DNA from: Posidonia oceanica
Taxonomy: Eukaryota > Streptophyta > Magnoliopsida > Alismatales > Posidoniaceae
Length of the DNA: 64,000 bases
NCBI GenBank assembly: GCA_037176725.1
Contig: JAZBRS010000020.1
Coordinates: forward strand, 54,154,001-54,218,000
Direction: 5' to 3'
Part shown: positions 1-11,330 of the stretch, piece by piece
How positions within the stretch are numbered: the stretch's first letter is position 1
Layout: every line of letters starts with the position of its first letter
Position numbers and translations under genes: made by a program
The notes under the pieces: generated by a model
Databases searched by the model: none
What the model was told of the DNA's origin: nothing
The model's input: only the letters and a program-made list of their open reading frames with translations

Positions 1-144
1 ACTGCCCTATAGAATAGGGGGAGGCAACTGTACCAGAGAAGGAGACACTGGTACAGAGGGGGTCAATGTGGGAGCCGAAGGGACCGAAAGAGGGGCCGCC
101 TCTGAGGCAACAGGGACCTAGGAATCACCAACAAACTAGGCCAT
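1..144 (-). pseudogene. gag: Element A gag, N-terminal fragment, decayed
   Basis: The ATG at 144-142 aligns with the gag start of elements B, C and D, which begin MAQ followed by a Pro/Ser/Val-rich stretch. Here the third codon is TAG (CAG in the others) and two more stops follow within 48 codons. The downstream residues are still Pro/Ser/Val-rich, as in the relatives. Only the unstructured N-terminal part is in the window, so no domain is visible. It cannot make Gag. Confidence 0.7.
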
Positions 145-1301
145 CGCTGACCAAGAACGGGTGATCACAGGGCTACGAGAGGGGGCAAGAGGGCGAATCC
201 TAGAAGGAGCTATGTTCGCGAAGGCGAAGTAGCTCGGAAGGGGATGATCGGAAGCAGGGGTCGCAGTAGGGGCGTCAGTAAGAGAAGGTACTCAAGCTCC
301 AGCTAAGGAACTCGCTGACTGACCTCAGTGCAAAAGGCAAGCAAACAACAAGGGATTAGAACCCGAATGTAAAAATGCAAGTGCTTTGATGTATGACATG
401 AATGCAGATGCATGCTTTCTAGCATGCTCTCCCTCACCAATCTATGGTGTCTTAGTAGGCAGTCTACTTCGGATGCTCATGGGTGTACAGGTCGCCGACT
501 CAGTCTAGAAAAAAGCAGGTTCCACATCTTAAACCCGGCCCAAAGCTCAGGTATAACGTAATGGTGCGCAAGTGGCCTTCACCCTGCTAGAAGCATGGGT
601 GGTACCCTCTACTAACATCGACGCGACCCCCTGACATGGGGGGACAGACCGATCTACTTGCACCATGCCAAAGCATTGGGGGCAAGAGACTGAGACTATC
701 CTTCTCAGACTGTAGGTCGACTCAGATGAGAAGAATGCATGCCCTATATGATGCTTCATGCCAATGCTTCGCATTTTATCTTGCGCATTTTATTAACTCA
801 AGGGGGTGCAGGTGTGTTGCAGTCTCTAGTTGCTCCTAGAAGTTCTTTTTACTTACTGTTTTCAGTTAGCCATGGGCGAAACAATCAGTCTCTAATTATC
901 CTTTAGGCTTAATGCAAAAGGGGAAGAAAATCACCCAGACATGGCAAGCAAGCATCACAAATCATTACAAAAGGCATGCGCATGGTATGTGCTAGTGCTG
1001 TGAGCATGATAGTGAAGGAAAAAACACTTATCATAGCAAAAGACAAGTATGCATAGCATGTGCAGGTGCAGCGGCATTGCATTGGTGTAAAAGGAAGCAT
1101 CCATCATTCAAAAGGTATGCATGGTGTGCCAAACAAGTATTTAGACATGTGGTGCAGGTAAATAAAGCAGTGCAAACAATCATGGCATAAAGCAGGTAAA
1201 TAAACAAGCAAGCAGGTAAGCAAGTAAGGCAAGCGGAAGCAAAAGGCAAGCAAAACACAAAAGCATGCAGCGAGAAGGCCAAGACGAAAGCTGGAGTACA
1301 G
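145..1301 (-). other. Element A 5' leader between PBS and gag
   Basis: Untranslated leader, about 1.16 kb. It aligns with the leaders of B (11649-12872), C (19877-21191) and D (57938-59248). Shared blocks include one near 480-760 (GGGTGTACAGGTCGCCGACT, and AAGAATGCATGCCCTATATG) and one near 820-900. Packaging and dimerisation signals usually lie here in LTR elements, but I see none I can name. Short open frames in it are not conserved. Confidence 0.6.
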
Positions 1302-1319
1302 TCCCCAGCAGATTCGCCA
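1302..1319 (-). promoter_or_regulatory. Element A primer-binding site (tRNA-Arg)
   Basis: The minus strand reads TGGCGAATCTGCTGGGGA, one base inside the LTR end. It matches the complement of the 3' end of plant tRNA-Arg (TGGCGACTCCGCTGGGGA) with two mismatches. This is where minus-strand cDNA synthesis would be primed. Confidence 0.8.
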
Positions 1320-1320
1320 C

Positions 1321-1878
1321 TGTAGTAATCCTAAAATTCTGATCGTCCATGTACGATGCCAAAGCTCGTGTGCACCGATCAAAATAGGCTCACTATATGC
1401 AGCAGGATCCAAGGGAAGAAACTTGACTCGGAAAAGCTGGCAAAGGAAGAAAACAAGAAATGATAAGACAAATTGGAGTCGCCACCAGGTCTATTAAATT
1501 GGGAGACAGGGAAAACCAAGGGTAAAGCATGAAAAGACATGCAAAATCGGATGCAAAGAGGGGGCAAAGGGATGCGATGCAACACAATGCGATGCTATGT
1601 GTAGTAATCCCAGTGTTCAGATCGTCCATGCACGATGCCAAAGCTCGCGTACACCAATCAAAATCAGGTTCACTATTAGCGGGTGCATCCGAGAAGGAAG
1701 ACTTGGCTCAAAAACACCAAAAAAGGGAAAAAAGAGTAAGAAAAAGAAAAGATAAGACAAATCAGAGTCGCCACCGTGTCTATTAAGTCGGGAGACAAGG
1801 AAAATCGGGGAAATGCGTGAATAAACACGCAAAACCAGGCAAAAGATGCAATGCGATGCAATGCAAATGAAATGGGAT
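1321..1878 (-). repeat. Tandem duplication of the LTR 3' end in element A
   Basis: TGTAGTAATCC followed by a GATCGTCCATG block, a CCAAAGCTCG block and a GATAAGACAAAT / GAGTCGCCACC block occurs twice, starting at 1321 and at 1600 (offset 279). The two copies differ at many bases, so the duplication is old. Elements B, C and D have this end once. Confidence 0.75.
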
Positions 1879-2280
1879 GCAATGAGATGCAATGATGTGA
1901 CTCGTGCCTAGGATAAGGGCAATATGGTCATTACGGGCCATGAGAAAGGGCAAGGACTCCTGTTACGTGCAAGGAAGGTGTTAGGCACCCTCGACACGCC
2001 CGAAAATCGGTTTATCTAGGCTTACGCTCACATACGTAGGGAAATGCATACTTTGAATGCCTAAGTGCCATGAATGCCTAATTAGATGCTCAAAGGTGTG
2101 CTCTAAGTGATGGAATACGTGCAAGGAATTAAACATGCAATCTAAGTGCTCAGCAGCGCTGTCTGTGTTCCGAATCGGGCGAACCCTGGTCCGTGAGAAC
2201 TCCAGGCAGTAAGCATCACTGCCCTAAATGCAAATGCAGGCGATAAAACAAAACAGCGGTAAAGCCATGCACATGCAAGC

Positions 2281-2530
2281 GACATGCAAAGGAAAACAGC
2301 GTCAAACATGCAAAACGGTGCGAGAAACGAAAGTAGGCATGCAAAACGGTACAAGAACAAGCAAAAAGGAAAGCGGGCACGCAAAATGATGCGAAAACAG
2401 GCAAAAGCAGAGGCTGGCACGAAAATGAGGCGAAAACAAATGCTGGCACGCAAAACGATGCAAAAGCAATAGCAGGCACGCAAAACGATGCAAGAACAAG
2501 CGAAAAGGAAAACGGGCATGCAAAATGGTG
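2281..2530 (-). repeat. Element A LTR minisatellite, ~30-bp units
   Basis: Seven to eight imperfect units carrying GCAAAACGGTGCAAGAA (sense strand TTGCACCGTTTTGC). Homologous arrays are at 10671-10925 (B), 17879-19165 (C), and 37851-38095 and 59916-60160 (D). The Lys/Arg/Gln-rich open frames across it are by-products of the repeat. Confidence 0.75.
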
Positions 2531-3027
2531 CAAGAGTGAAGGAAAGCAAGCGATGCAAGCGTGGAAACAAAACATCGTAAAAGCCATGCCATGCAGATGT
2601 AAAAACATGCAAAGGGGAAAAATAAAACAAGTAAGGAGAGGCAAGCGATGTAGGTGTGAAAACAAACACTGCTTAAGGACCATGCAATGCAGGTGTAAAG
2701 ACCCGCAAAGGGGAAAGAAAGCAAGCAGAGGGATCACCACTATCCTATGATTGTTTCCCACTAAACCATCCCACGATGTGTCTCGCATGCTGCCCAAAGC
2801 TCGCAGTGCAATCAGATCGTGGAAAAGGGGGAAGAGGGCCACGATCGATAGTGAATCCAAGGAAAACTCAACTGAAAGACACTAAGAATACGTGAAAAGA
2901 GGAAGTAGAGTTGATAGGCAAGAGGGGAAGTCCTAATCTACATGCGCGGAAAACGCGGAGCGAAAACAATGCATGCAATGCAAGTGATATGCAACATAGT
3001 GCTATGCAGAGGTTCAGAAGGACTTAC

Positions 3028-3187
3028 CTTGGAGATCTGAGGCCTAATCTGAGGTAACCTTGGGCAGCATGAAAGTCCGCTCCACCAGGATGATCTAGGT
3101 AGCTTGGTCGCGAAGATCCGGCGGTCCGATCGGAAGATACACAGGCCTCAAGGTCAGAAGACCCAAGAACCAAGGAAAGGAAGGGAT
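3028..3187 (-). other. Element A candidate LTR exon, ~160 nt
   Basis: On the minus strand a 160-nt segment is bounded by CACTTAG|ATC on its 5' side and CCAAG|GTAAGTCC on its 3' side, good plant 3' and 5' splice-site matches. The same borders enclose 157-159 nt in B, C and D. It contains a conserved block around GGACCGCCGGATC and AAGCTACC. Splicing here is inferred and not shown. Confidence 0.4.
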
Positions 3188-6100
3188 CTAAGTGCAAAGA
3201 GGTCCTAGGGGTGTGTAGAACAGGGCCTCCCACATGCATGGGAGCTAAGGGTGCTCAAAAGTGTGCTAAGATGCTAGGTGCAATGATGTATGGGTGTAAT
3301 GCATGTAAAAATGCAAAGATGGGGGCCTAAGTGACATTGAATGAGACTGTAGGGGGCTATGTGCAAATTAACCCTAAGTGTGTGCAAAACAGTGCAAACG
3401 TATGCAAGAATGCTAATGCAGAGGTCCATGGGCTAAATGCAATGTTAATTAGGATGAATGCATGCAAAAATGCAAGAAAAGGACCTAAATGCAGTTTTTG
3501 AAAACTTATGGGTTAAAATGCAAAGCCAACAAACAGGCACAAATCCCAAAAAGAAAACCTGCAGGGGATCCTAATGCAACTTTGGAAGAACTTGGACAGG
3601 AGAAACAAAGCCAAGAAACATTTAAAAATCACAAAAGATGGTCCCAAGGACCCATGTGCAATTTTCAAGAAAACTAGGACCAAACAGCAAGTCCAGAAAA
3701 GATCAAGCAAACATGTGCCACAGTAAATGTGTAGAGGACCTAAATGTGATTAAAACAAAATCCAGGACTAAAATGCAAGGCCAAAAAGAAGCTCAAACCT
3801 CTTGAAAAACAAAAGGAAGGACCAATCTGCGAATAAAGAAAACCTAGGGACTAATCTGCAAAGCCTGGAAAAAACCACATAGACACAGAAACACCAAAAG
3901 GGAGGACCTCTATGCAATAAAAACAAAGCCATGGGCCTTACTGCAAACTAAAAAAAGAAAAAACATGCACAACACAACACAGAGGGACCCAGATGCAAAT
4001 AAAACAAAGTCATGGGCTTAAAAGCAACAAACACAAGACACAGAGAATCACAGGGGGGCCAAAATACAAATAGAACAAACATCTGGACTTTTTATTAATG
4101 CAATATGGTTTTAAAAGATGATTAAATGAAATGCATGAACTGTGGAGGACTAATATGCAAATAAAGAAAATACAAGGGCTAAAATGCAATGTGATATGAT
4201 AAAATGTGCATTTAAATGATTTCTAACAATTGGGGATGGACTAAAGTGCAAATAAAAGAAATCAGAGGACTTACATGCAATGCAGTATGGTAAAATGTGC
4301 ATTTAAATGAAATGATAAACCAACAGAAGACCCAAATGCAAATATAATAAGTTACAGAAGTAAAATGCAATGTAATAAGATAAAAACTAATATTTAAATG
4401 AAATTAATCTACTATAGGACTTGAAAGTAAATAAAAGAAGCTACTGGACTAGAAGTAATTGAAGTTAAAACTATTTGAACTACAGAAGGACTAAAGTGTA
4501 ATAAAAAGAAATAACAGATAATAAACGCAATGCAATATAGTTTTAAATCAGATTTAAATCAAGCTTAAACAAACGCAGGACCTAAATGTAATAACTAAAA
4601 CTTAATAGAATTTATTTCAATGCAACAACTTAAACTATATCTAAAGTTTTAAAAAAATAACAGCATTGTCGTCTTCTTCCTCCTGCACGCCAGCTACTGT
4701 GTTGCTGGCGGAGGAGCAGTGGCGCGCAGCCGCCTAGAGCGCGGAGGGGGTCTGGGACGCTCCCAGACGCATAGCGGGGTAGCCCGGAGGCGTGCGAAGG
4801 CAGCGCGGCGGTTCGAAGGGCATGGCGAGCGGCGGCGGCGGCAAATGTGGCCAGAGAAGCTGCAAACTTCGGCGAGGCCTAGAAATCGGCATAATGCCCC
4901 AAAAAATCCACAAAAATGCTAGAAACGATGGTGTTCATGCAAGGAACCAAATGGTATACTAAAATACCTGTGACGACGGCGACAGAAGGCCAGCAACGCG
5001 GGTGGGTTGAGGTGGTCCGGTGAGGGATTGCTGCGGCGCTCAGAGGGGCCAGAGAGCAAGTGGATTGCGCTGGCGTGCTCCACATGTGCTGGCGGAGCTC
5101 CAGGTGAGCCCAGAAGTGAGTTGCGATGGTCGGAGCAAGATCTGGAATTTTTGGGTCAAGGCAATTGGGGCTGAGGTCGTTCCGGCGATGTACGGCCCTC
5201 CAGACCAAGGTGGAGGTCCCTCTGGGTTGGTGGAGGCGTTGGGAAGGTAATGGAGTGATCCAATTGGGGTTTCGGGGCTTCTGGAGGGCTAGTGTGGATT
5301 TTTGGAGATTTGGGCTAAATCTGGATGCAAGTGTTTGTAGTGGTTCGTGGAGAGTGTAGGGTGTGTGAGGGTGAAGTGTTGGTTGGCTCGAGAAGGTGGA
5401 AGCTCAGTGAGTGGGATGGTGAAGTTTGGGGGACTTCTGGTGGCTATGGTAATGGATTTTCAGTGATGAAGGTGGTTCTGGAAGGTTGGGTGTTGAAGGT
5501 CTTTGGAGGCGATTTTTTGGGGGAATTTGGGGGTGTTTCTGGCTCTAGAAGAAGCGCAAGGAAGGTGGAGATGCTGGGTTTGAGAGTGTGTATGTGTTGA
5601 CATCCCATTTTGACAGGCTGAATTGGTGGAATCTCTCTCTGGTGGCTTCTAAACCAACACCTGAACTAAACCCAAAATCACATCAAAACCTACATTTCTT
5701 CAACATAGAAAACTACACAAAAACTCTAGGAAAACCAACATTTCTTCAACCTAGAAAACTACACAAAAACTCTAGGAAAACCAATCTTTCTTCAACCTAG
5801 AAAACTACACAAAAATCCTAGGAAAACCCATCCTTTCTTCAACCTAGAAAACCATCCAAAAACCATAGAAAACCTAGCTAAAACAATCTTGAAATCCACT
5901 CCAAACCCTAAGCCAAGACCCATCTCGAAACCCTAAACCAAAACTCTCTCAAAACCCTAAACCCTAAACCTTCCAAAAACCCTTCAAAATCCCAGTTATA
6001 ACCATAGAAAACCCTAGATTAAACCTTAGGTCAAATCCTAGAAATCTTAGGTCACACACCTACACAAAATCCCTCCAAATTCAGGTCTTTATCCTCCCTA

Positions 6101-6199
6101 TCTCTCCTGATTATTCCTTTTCTCTCTCCTGATTATCATTTTCTCTTCTGTCACTATTCTCTCCCTTTCTTCTTCTCCCTCCTTCACTAAACTCATCAT

Positions 6200-7110
6200 C
6201 AGTCCCAATTAACACTTCTTAAAACAATTAAAAAGAAAATTCCAACCAGAAAAATAAATCAAACACCTAAAAATAATTCAAAAGAAAATCTAATTAAAAG
6301 CAAATCGAAACAACCCAAAAACAGTTAAAACTAATTAAAAACAAATCAAAACAAACTAAAAGACTTAAAAACAATTCAAAACAATTAAAAAACAAATTTC
6401 AAGACTTAAAACAATTAAAAAACAAATTTCAAAACTTAAAGACAATTAAAATAAATCAAAACCCATTAAAAATAATTAAAGAAGCAAACACAAGAAAAAC
6501 CACTCAAAATCCTTAAAAAACAACCTAAAAATCCAATCAAAAACCTGAAAACCATCAAAAGAAAAATTAAAACAACTAACAAACTTAAAATCAAAAGGAA
6601 AAACTTAAATAATAAAAAACAAAAAAAAACAATTAAGAAAAAAATTAAGGAAAAACAAATCAAAAGTTTAAGAGAAACAATTAAAAAGCTTAGAGAACAA
6701 TCAGGAAAAAAGAACAAACAAAAACAACTAAGAAAAAAGAAAAGCCTACGAAAAAACAATCAGAAACCCTAATTAAAAAATTTTTACAAAAAAAAATTAA
6801 TCAAAGGGAGAAAAAGGAAAAAGTACATAAGAATAAAACCAATCAAAAACTTGAAAACAAATTAACAAACTTAAAAACAATCAGCAAACTTAATCAAATT
6901 AAAAAAAACTTAAAAACAATTGACAAACTTAAAATTGAAAAGAAAAAACTTAAAAAAAACAAACTTAAATCAAGAGGAAAATTTAAACAATTAAAACAAT
7001 TAGGAAAAATCCTAAAAAACCATTAACAAATTTAAAAGAATAATTAAAAAGAAAACCTAAAAAATAACTACTTAAAGTTCTAAAACAAATCCAAAAACAA
7101 AAAACCAATT
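6200..7110 (+). repeat. A-rich, nearly G-free LTR segment
   Basis: About 900 bases of AATTAAAAACAAAT-like sequence with very few G on the sense strand. It starts after a short pyrimidine-rich stretch and ends at a polypyrimidine tract. The same strand bias is at 14210-15010 and 35660-36480 (C) and, reversed, at 41200-42000 and 63265-64000 (D). No gene is seen. Confidence 0.75.
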
Positions 7111-8470
7111 TACTTTTTATTTCCTTTCCCTTCCTTATTCTTCTTTTTCTCCTTCTTTCCCTCATTCTTTCCATTTCTTTGTATTTCTTTCCCTTTTTTT
7201 TTCCACATCCAAAGCCCAGCCCACCTCTTCTTCCTCTTCATTTTCTTTTTTTCGTTTTCTACTGTGCTCTCAGCCCGACCCAAAACCTCTCCTTCTTCCT
7301 TCTTTCCTTCTTCTTTCTTCCACCTCCTCTCATAGCAAAAAACGACAGACCTCCCCCCTCATTTTTTCGCAAACCTCCGGCTGACACCATAGACTTCCCG
7401 GCCATCCTCCTGACAGCCTCCATCACCACGACCCACGACCTCCATGCTCTGCCACCCAAAGACTAAGACTAAGACCGTTTCCCTCTCCCCTTGACCAACA
7501 AACACAGAGAGGAGGGAGAACAAAACCAGATTTTCCTCCAGAATGACCCATCTTTTTTCACACAAAGAGACCACCTAGAACTCCAGCTTCCTTGTGCTTC
7601 TTCTAGATCCAGAAACCACCCAAGAATCCGCCCAAAATCCTCCCCTGAACCCTTCAGCACCCCATTACTCTAGAGCCACCTTCTCCATTGCCAAACCAGC
7701 ACCACAGCCATCAGTAGCTTCCCAGACCTCACCACCCTACTCACCAAGCAACCACCTTCACGACCCAACCCCTAATCCATCACCAAACACCCTACAGCCC
7801 CCACGAACCACTACGAACACTTGCATCCAGTTTCTGCCCAATATCCACAAAATCCCCACCAACCATCCAGAAGCCCCGAAACCCCAATCAAACCCCTCCA
7901 CTACACTCCTGGAACCTCCACCATCCTAGAGGCACCTCCGCCTTGGCCTGGAGCGCCGTACATCGCCGGGACGACCTCGGCCACCACAATCTCCACCCAA
8001 AAAATCCAGACCTTGCTCCGGCCATTGCATTTCGCCTCTGGGCGTACCTGGAGCTTCGCCAGCATGCATGGAGCACACCGGCGTCATCCGCCCACCCTCT
8101 GGTCCCTCCGAGCGCCGCAGCGACCCCTCGCTGGCCAGCCTCAACCCACCAACGTTGCTGGCCTTCTGCGGCCGTCGTCACAGGTAATTCGATATACCAT
8201 TAGGTTCCTTGCATGAACACCTTCATTTCTAGTATTTTTTTGGATTTTTTGGGGCATTGTGCCACCTCTAGTGCCTCGTCGGAGCTGCCACCTTCTCCGG
8301 CCACGTCTGCCGCCGCCGTCGCTCGCCGCGCCCCCTGGACTACCGTGTCGCCTCCACCTACCTCCGGGCTACCCCACCGCGCGCCCAGAACTGCCCCAGA
8401 CCCCTCCTCGCCGCCTCGCGCAGCCGCTCCTCCACAGCAGTATAGTGCTGGCGCGCGGGAGAAAGAAGAT
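7110..8470 (+). repeat. Polypyrimidine, then C-rich and G/C-rich LTR segment
   Basis: A CTTTCCCTTCC-type pyrimidine tract passes into C-rich DNA (CCACC, CCTCCA) and then G/C-rich DNA. C-rich transcribed leaders after a pyrimidine tract are common in plant genes, so transcription may start near here. That is inference. A CACAG|GTAATTC match to a splice donor is at 8181-8189. Pro/Ser-rich open frames are not conserved in sequence between B and C. Confidence 0.5.
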
Positions 8471-8519
8471 GACCACTGTTGCAAATTTTTTTTTTTTTTA
8501 ACTTTAGATATAGTTTAGG

Positions 8520-9760
8520 TTGTTGCATTGAAATAAATTCTGTTAAGTTTTGGTTATTACATTTAGGTCCTGCGTTTGTTTAAGTTTGATTTAAATCTGA
8601 TTTAAAACTTTATTACATTGCGTTTATTATCTGTCATTTCTGTTTATTGCAAGTTAATCCTTCTGTAGTTCAAATAACTTTAGTTTCATTTGCTTTTGGC
8701 CCAGTAGCTTGTTTTATTTGCTTTCAAGTCCTGCAGTATATTAATTTCATTTAAATGTTAGTTTTTATCTTATTACAATGCATTTTACTTCTGTAGTTTA
8801 TTATATTTGCACTTAGGTCCTCTGTTGGTTGATCTTTCCATTTAAATGTACATTTTATCAAACTGCATTACTTTAAAATCCTTTGTTTATTTTAAATTGC
8901 ATCTAAGTCCTGTCCTAGTTCATGAAAATCATTTAAATGCACATTTTATCATATCACATTGCATTTTAGCCCCTGTATTTTCTTTATTTGCATATTAGTC
9001 CTCCACTGTTCATGCATTTCATTTAATCATCTTTTGAAACCATATTGCATTACTAAAAAGTCCAGATGTTTGTTCTATTTGCATTTTGGTCCTCCTGTGA
9101 TTCTCTATGTCTTGAGTTTGTTTATTTAAGCCCATGACTTTATTTTATTTGCATCTGGGTCCCTCTGTGTTGTGCTGTGAATGCTTTATTTTGTTTTCTT
9201 TTTGCAGTCAAACCCTATACTTTGTTTTTATTGCACAGAGGTCCCCCCTTTTGTATTCCTGTGTCTGTGTGGATTCTTTTTGGCTTTGCAGATCAGTCCA
9301 TAGGTTTTCTTTATTTGCAAAATGGTCCTTCCTTTTGTTTTAGTGGAGGTTTTGGTTTCTTTTTGGCCTTGCATTTTGGTCCAAGAAGTTTTGGATATTG
9401 CATTTGGGTCCTTCCCCATGTTTTCTTGTGGTTCTTGGCTTGGTTTTCTGGTTTTGCATTTAATCCAACATGTTTTCAAGTTTTGCATGTGAGTCCTTCC
9501 ATGCCTTGTTGTGAGTCCCTGAATTTTGTTTTGGTTTTGCTGTTTGGCTTAGAATTTTGTCCAAATTACACATAGGTCCTTGCAGATGTCTTTTGCACCT
9601 TTTGAGTCCTTTCTGGCTTTGTTTTTCTTGTCCTAGCTTTTCCAAAGTTGCATGAGGATCCCCTGCAGGTTTTCTTTTTGGGATTTGTGCCTATTTGCTG
9701 GCTTTGCGTTTTAGTCCATAAGTTTTCAAAAATTGCATCTAGGTTCTTTTCTTGCATTTT
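8520..9760 (+). repeat. Diverged array of TTGCATNTNGGTCCT-like motifs
   Basis: More than 20 copies of a degenerate core (for example TTTGCATTTTGGTCCTCC, ATTGCATTTGGGTCCTTCC, TTTGCATCTGGGTCCCTC) at about 30-80 bp spacing, separated by T-rich DNA. The same array occurs at 16740-17480 (C) and on the other strand at 3300-4600 (A), 38820-39800 and 60885-61865 (D). Role unknown. Confidence 0.7.
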
Positions 9761-10039
9761 TGCATGCATTCATCCTAATTAACATTGCATTTAGCCCATG
9801 CACCCCTGCATTAGCATCCTTGCATACATTTGCACTCTTTTGCACACATTTAGGGTTAATTTGCACATAAGCCCTTGCACTTCTCCCTATTTACACTTAG
9901 GCCCCCATCTTTGCATTTTTACATGCATTACACCCATACATCTTTGCACTTAGCGTCTTAGCACACTTCTGAGCACCCTTAACTCCCATGCATGTGGGAG
10001 GCCCTATTCTGCACACCCCTAGGACCTACTTACACTTAG

Positions 10040-10198
10040 ATCCCCTCCTTTCCTTGGTTCTTGGATCTTTTGCTTTGAGGCCTGTGTATCTTCCGATCGG
10101 ACCGTTGGATCTTCGTGACCAAGCTACCCGGATCATCCTAGTGGAGCGGACTTTCATGCTGACCAAGGTTACCTCAGATCAGGCCTCAGATCTCCATG
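10040..10198 (+). other. Element B candidate LTR exon, 159 nt
   Basis: Bounded by TTACACTTAG|ATCCCC and CTCCATG|GTAAGTCC. Contains the block CCGTTGGATCTTC and AAGCTACCCGG shared with C. Length and both borders are conserved in all four elements. If used, it would join a non-coding leader to an acceptor such as CCCTCACAG|AGTTCAG (AG at 12691-12692) before gag. Confidence 0.4.
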
Positions 10199-10670
10199 GT
10201 AAGTCCTTCTGAACCTCTGCATAGCACTTTGTCACATATCACTTGCATTGCATGCATTGTTTTCGTTCTGCGTTTTCCACACATGTAGTTTAGGACTTCC
10301 CCTCTTGTCTATCTATTCTACTTCCTCTTTTTGCGTAATCTTAGTGTCTTTGGGTTGAGTTTTTCTTGGATTCACTACTGATCGCGACCTTCTTCCCCCT
10401 TTTCCACGATCCGATTGCACTGCGAGCTTTGGGCAGCGTGTGAGACACATCGTGGGATGGTTTAGTGGGAAACAGTCACAGGATAGTGGTGATCATTCTG
10501 CTTGCTTTCTTTCCCCTTTGCAGGTCTTCACACTTGCATTGTGTGGTCCTTAAGTGGTGTTTGTCTTCACACTTACATCGCTTGCCTCTCTTTACTTGTT
10601 TTATTTTTCCACTTTGCATGTTTTTACATCTGCATTGCATGGTTTTACTATGTCTTGTTTCCACACTTGC

Positions 10671-10925
10671 ATCGCTTATTTCCCTTTGTTTCTTGCACCA
10701 TTTTGCGTACCTGTTTTGTTTCTTGCACCGTTTTGCGTGCCTATTTTGTTTCTTGCAACGTTTTACGTGCCTGCTTTGTTTCTTGCACCGTTTTGCGTGC
10801 CTGCTTTGTTTCTTGCACCATTTTGCGTGCCTGCTTTGTTTCTTGCACCGTTTTGCATGCCCGCTTTGTTTCTTGCATCGTTTTGCATGCCTGTTTTTGT
10901 TTCTTGCACCGTTTTGCGTGTTTGA
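10671..10925 (+). repeat. Element B LTR minisatellite, ~8 units of ~30 bp
   Basis: Eight units of TTTCTTGCACCGTTTTGCGT plus about ten variable bases. It lies between the conserved block near 10440 and the U5-like block. The hydrophobic Phe/Cys/Leu-rich ORFs across it come from the repeat. Confidence 0.85.
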
Positions 10926-10999
10926 CATCGTTTTCCTTTGCATGTCGCTTGCATGTGTTTGGTTTTACCGCCGTCTTGTTTTATCGCCTGCATTTGCAT

Positions 11000-11330
11000 T
11001 AGGGCAGTGATGCTTACTGCCTGGAGTTCTTACGGACTAGGGTTCGCCCATTTTGGAACACAGACAGCGCTGCTGAGCACTTAGATTGCACGTTTAATTC
11101 CTTGCACGCATTCTATCACTTAAAGCACACCTTTGAGCATCTAAATAGGCATTCATGGCACTTAGGCATTCAAAGTATGCATTTCCCTGTGTATGCGAGC
11201 GTAAGCCTAGAAAGATCAATTCTCGGGCGTGTCGGGGGTGCCTAACACCTTCCCCGCACGTAACTGGAGTCATTGCCCTTTCTTTTGGCCCGCAATGACC
11301 ATATTGCCCTTATCCTAGGCATGAGTCACA
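11000..11330 (+). other. Conserved U5-like block of the LTR
   Basis: The best-conserved non-coding stretch in the window, present in all four elements. It includes GATGCTTACTGCCTGGAGTT, GGAACACAGACAGCG, AGCACACCTTTGAGCAT, GGGGGTGCCTAACACCTT (with GGTG/CACC arms) and GCAATGACCAT. Its place just before the LTR end suggests R/U5 and RNA 3'-end signals. I see no canonical AATAAA at a fixed place. Confidence 0.5.

Larger units (their letters stand above)
1..5594 (-). mobile_element. Element A: partial Tat/Ogre-like Ty3/gypsy retrotransposon (outermost of the nest)
   Basis: Read on the minus strand this holds the 3' part of a 5' LTR, a PBS, a leader and the first codons of gag. The rest runs off the left edge. 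Its LTR is cut at 5594, where the TGTTGACA start of element B begins, so B inserted into it. The missing ~2 kb of the LTR 5' end should lie beyond the right edge of the window. It is the most decayed copy: three stops in the first 48 gag codons. Family assignment rests on sequence shared with elements B-D in the LTR, PBS and leader. Confidence 0.85.
1321..5594 (-). repeat. Element A 5' LTR, 3' portion (truncated by element B)
   Basis: Runs from the LTR terminus TGTAGTAATCC (plus-strand reading) to the insertion point of B. In sense order (right to left) it holds a G/C-rich segment (5260-4680), a stretch of about 1.3 kb with repeated ATGCAAAT/GGACCTAAAT-type motifs (4600-3300), a candidate exon (3187-3028), a short ~30-bp minisatellite (2530-2281), and a conserved U5-like block (2240-1895). 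The same order occurs in the LTRs of B, C and D. The terminal ~280 bp are duplicated in tandem. Confidence 0.8.

Noticed and set aside
1302..1319. tRNA-Arg gene fragments at the PBS sites
   Set aside because: Only the 18 bases complementary to the tRNA 3' end are present; no cloverleaf or anticodon arm is next to them.
5930..5975. Telomere-like AAACCCTAAACCC
   Set aside because: Only two or three CCCTAAA units within a generally C/A-rich LTR start, and similar loose CCCTAA words occur in the other LTRs.
7821..8216. Pro/Ser-rich ORFs in the C-rich LTR segment of B as a host gene exon
   Set aside because: Both strands are open by composition, homologous positions in C and D do not keep the protein, and the segment lies inside a defined LTR.
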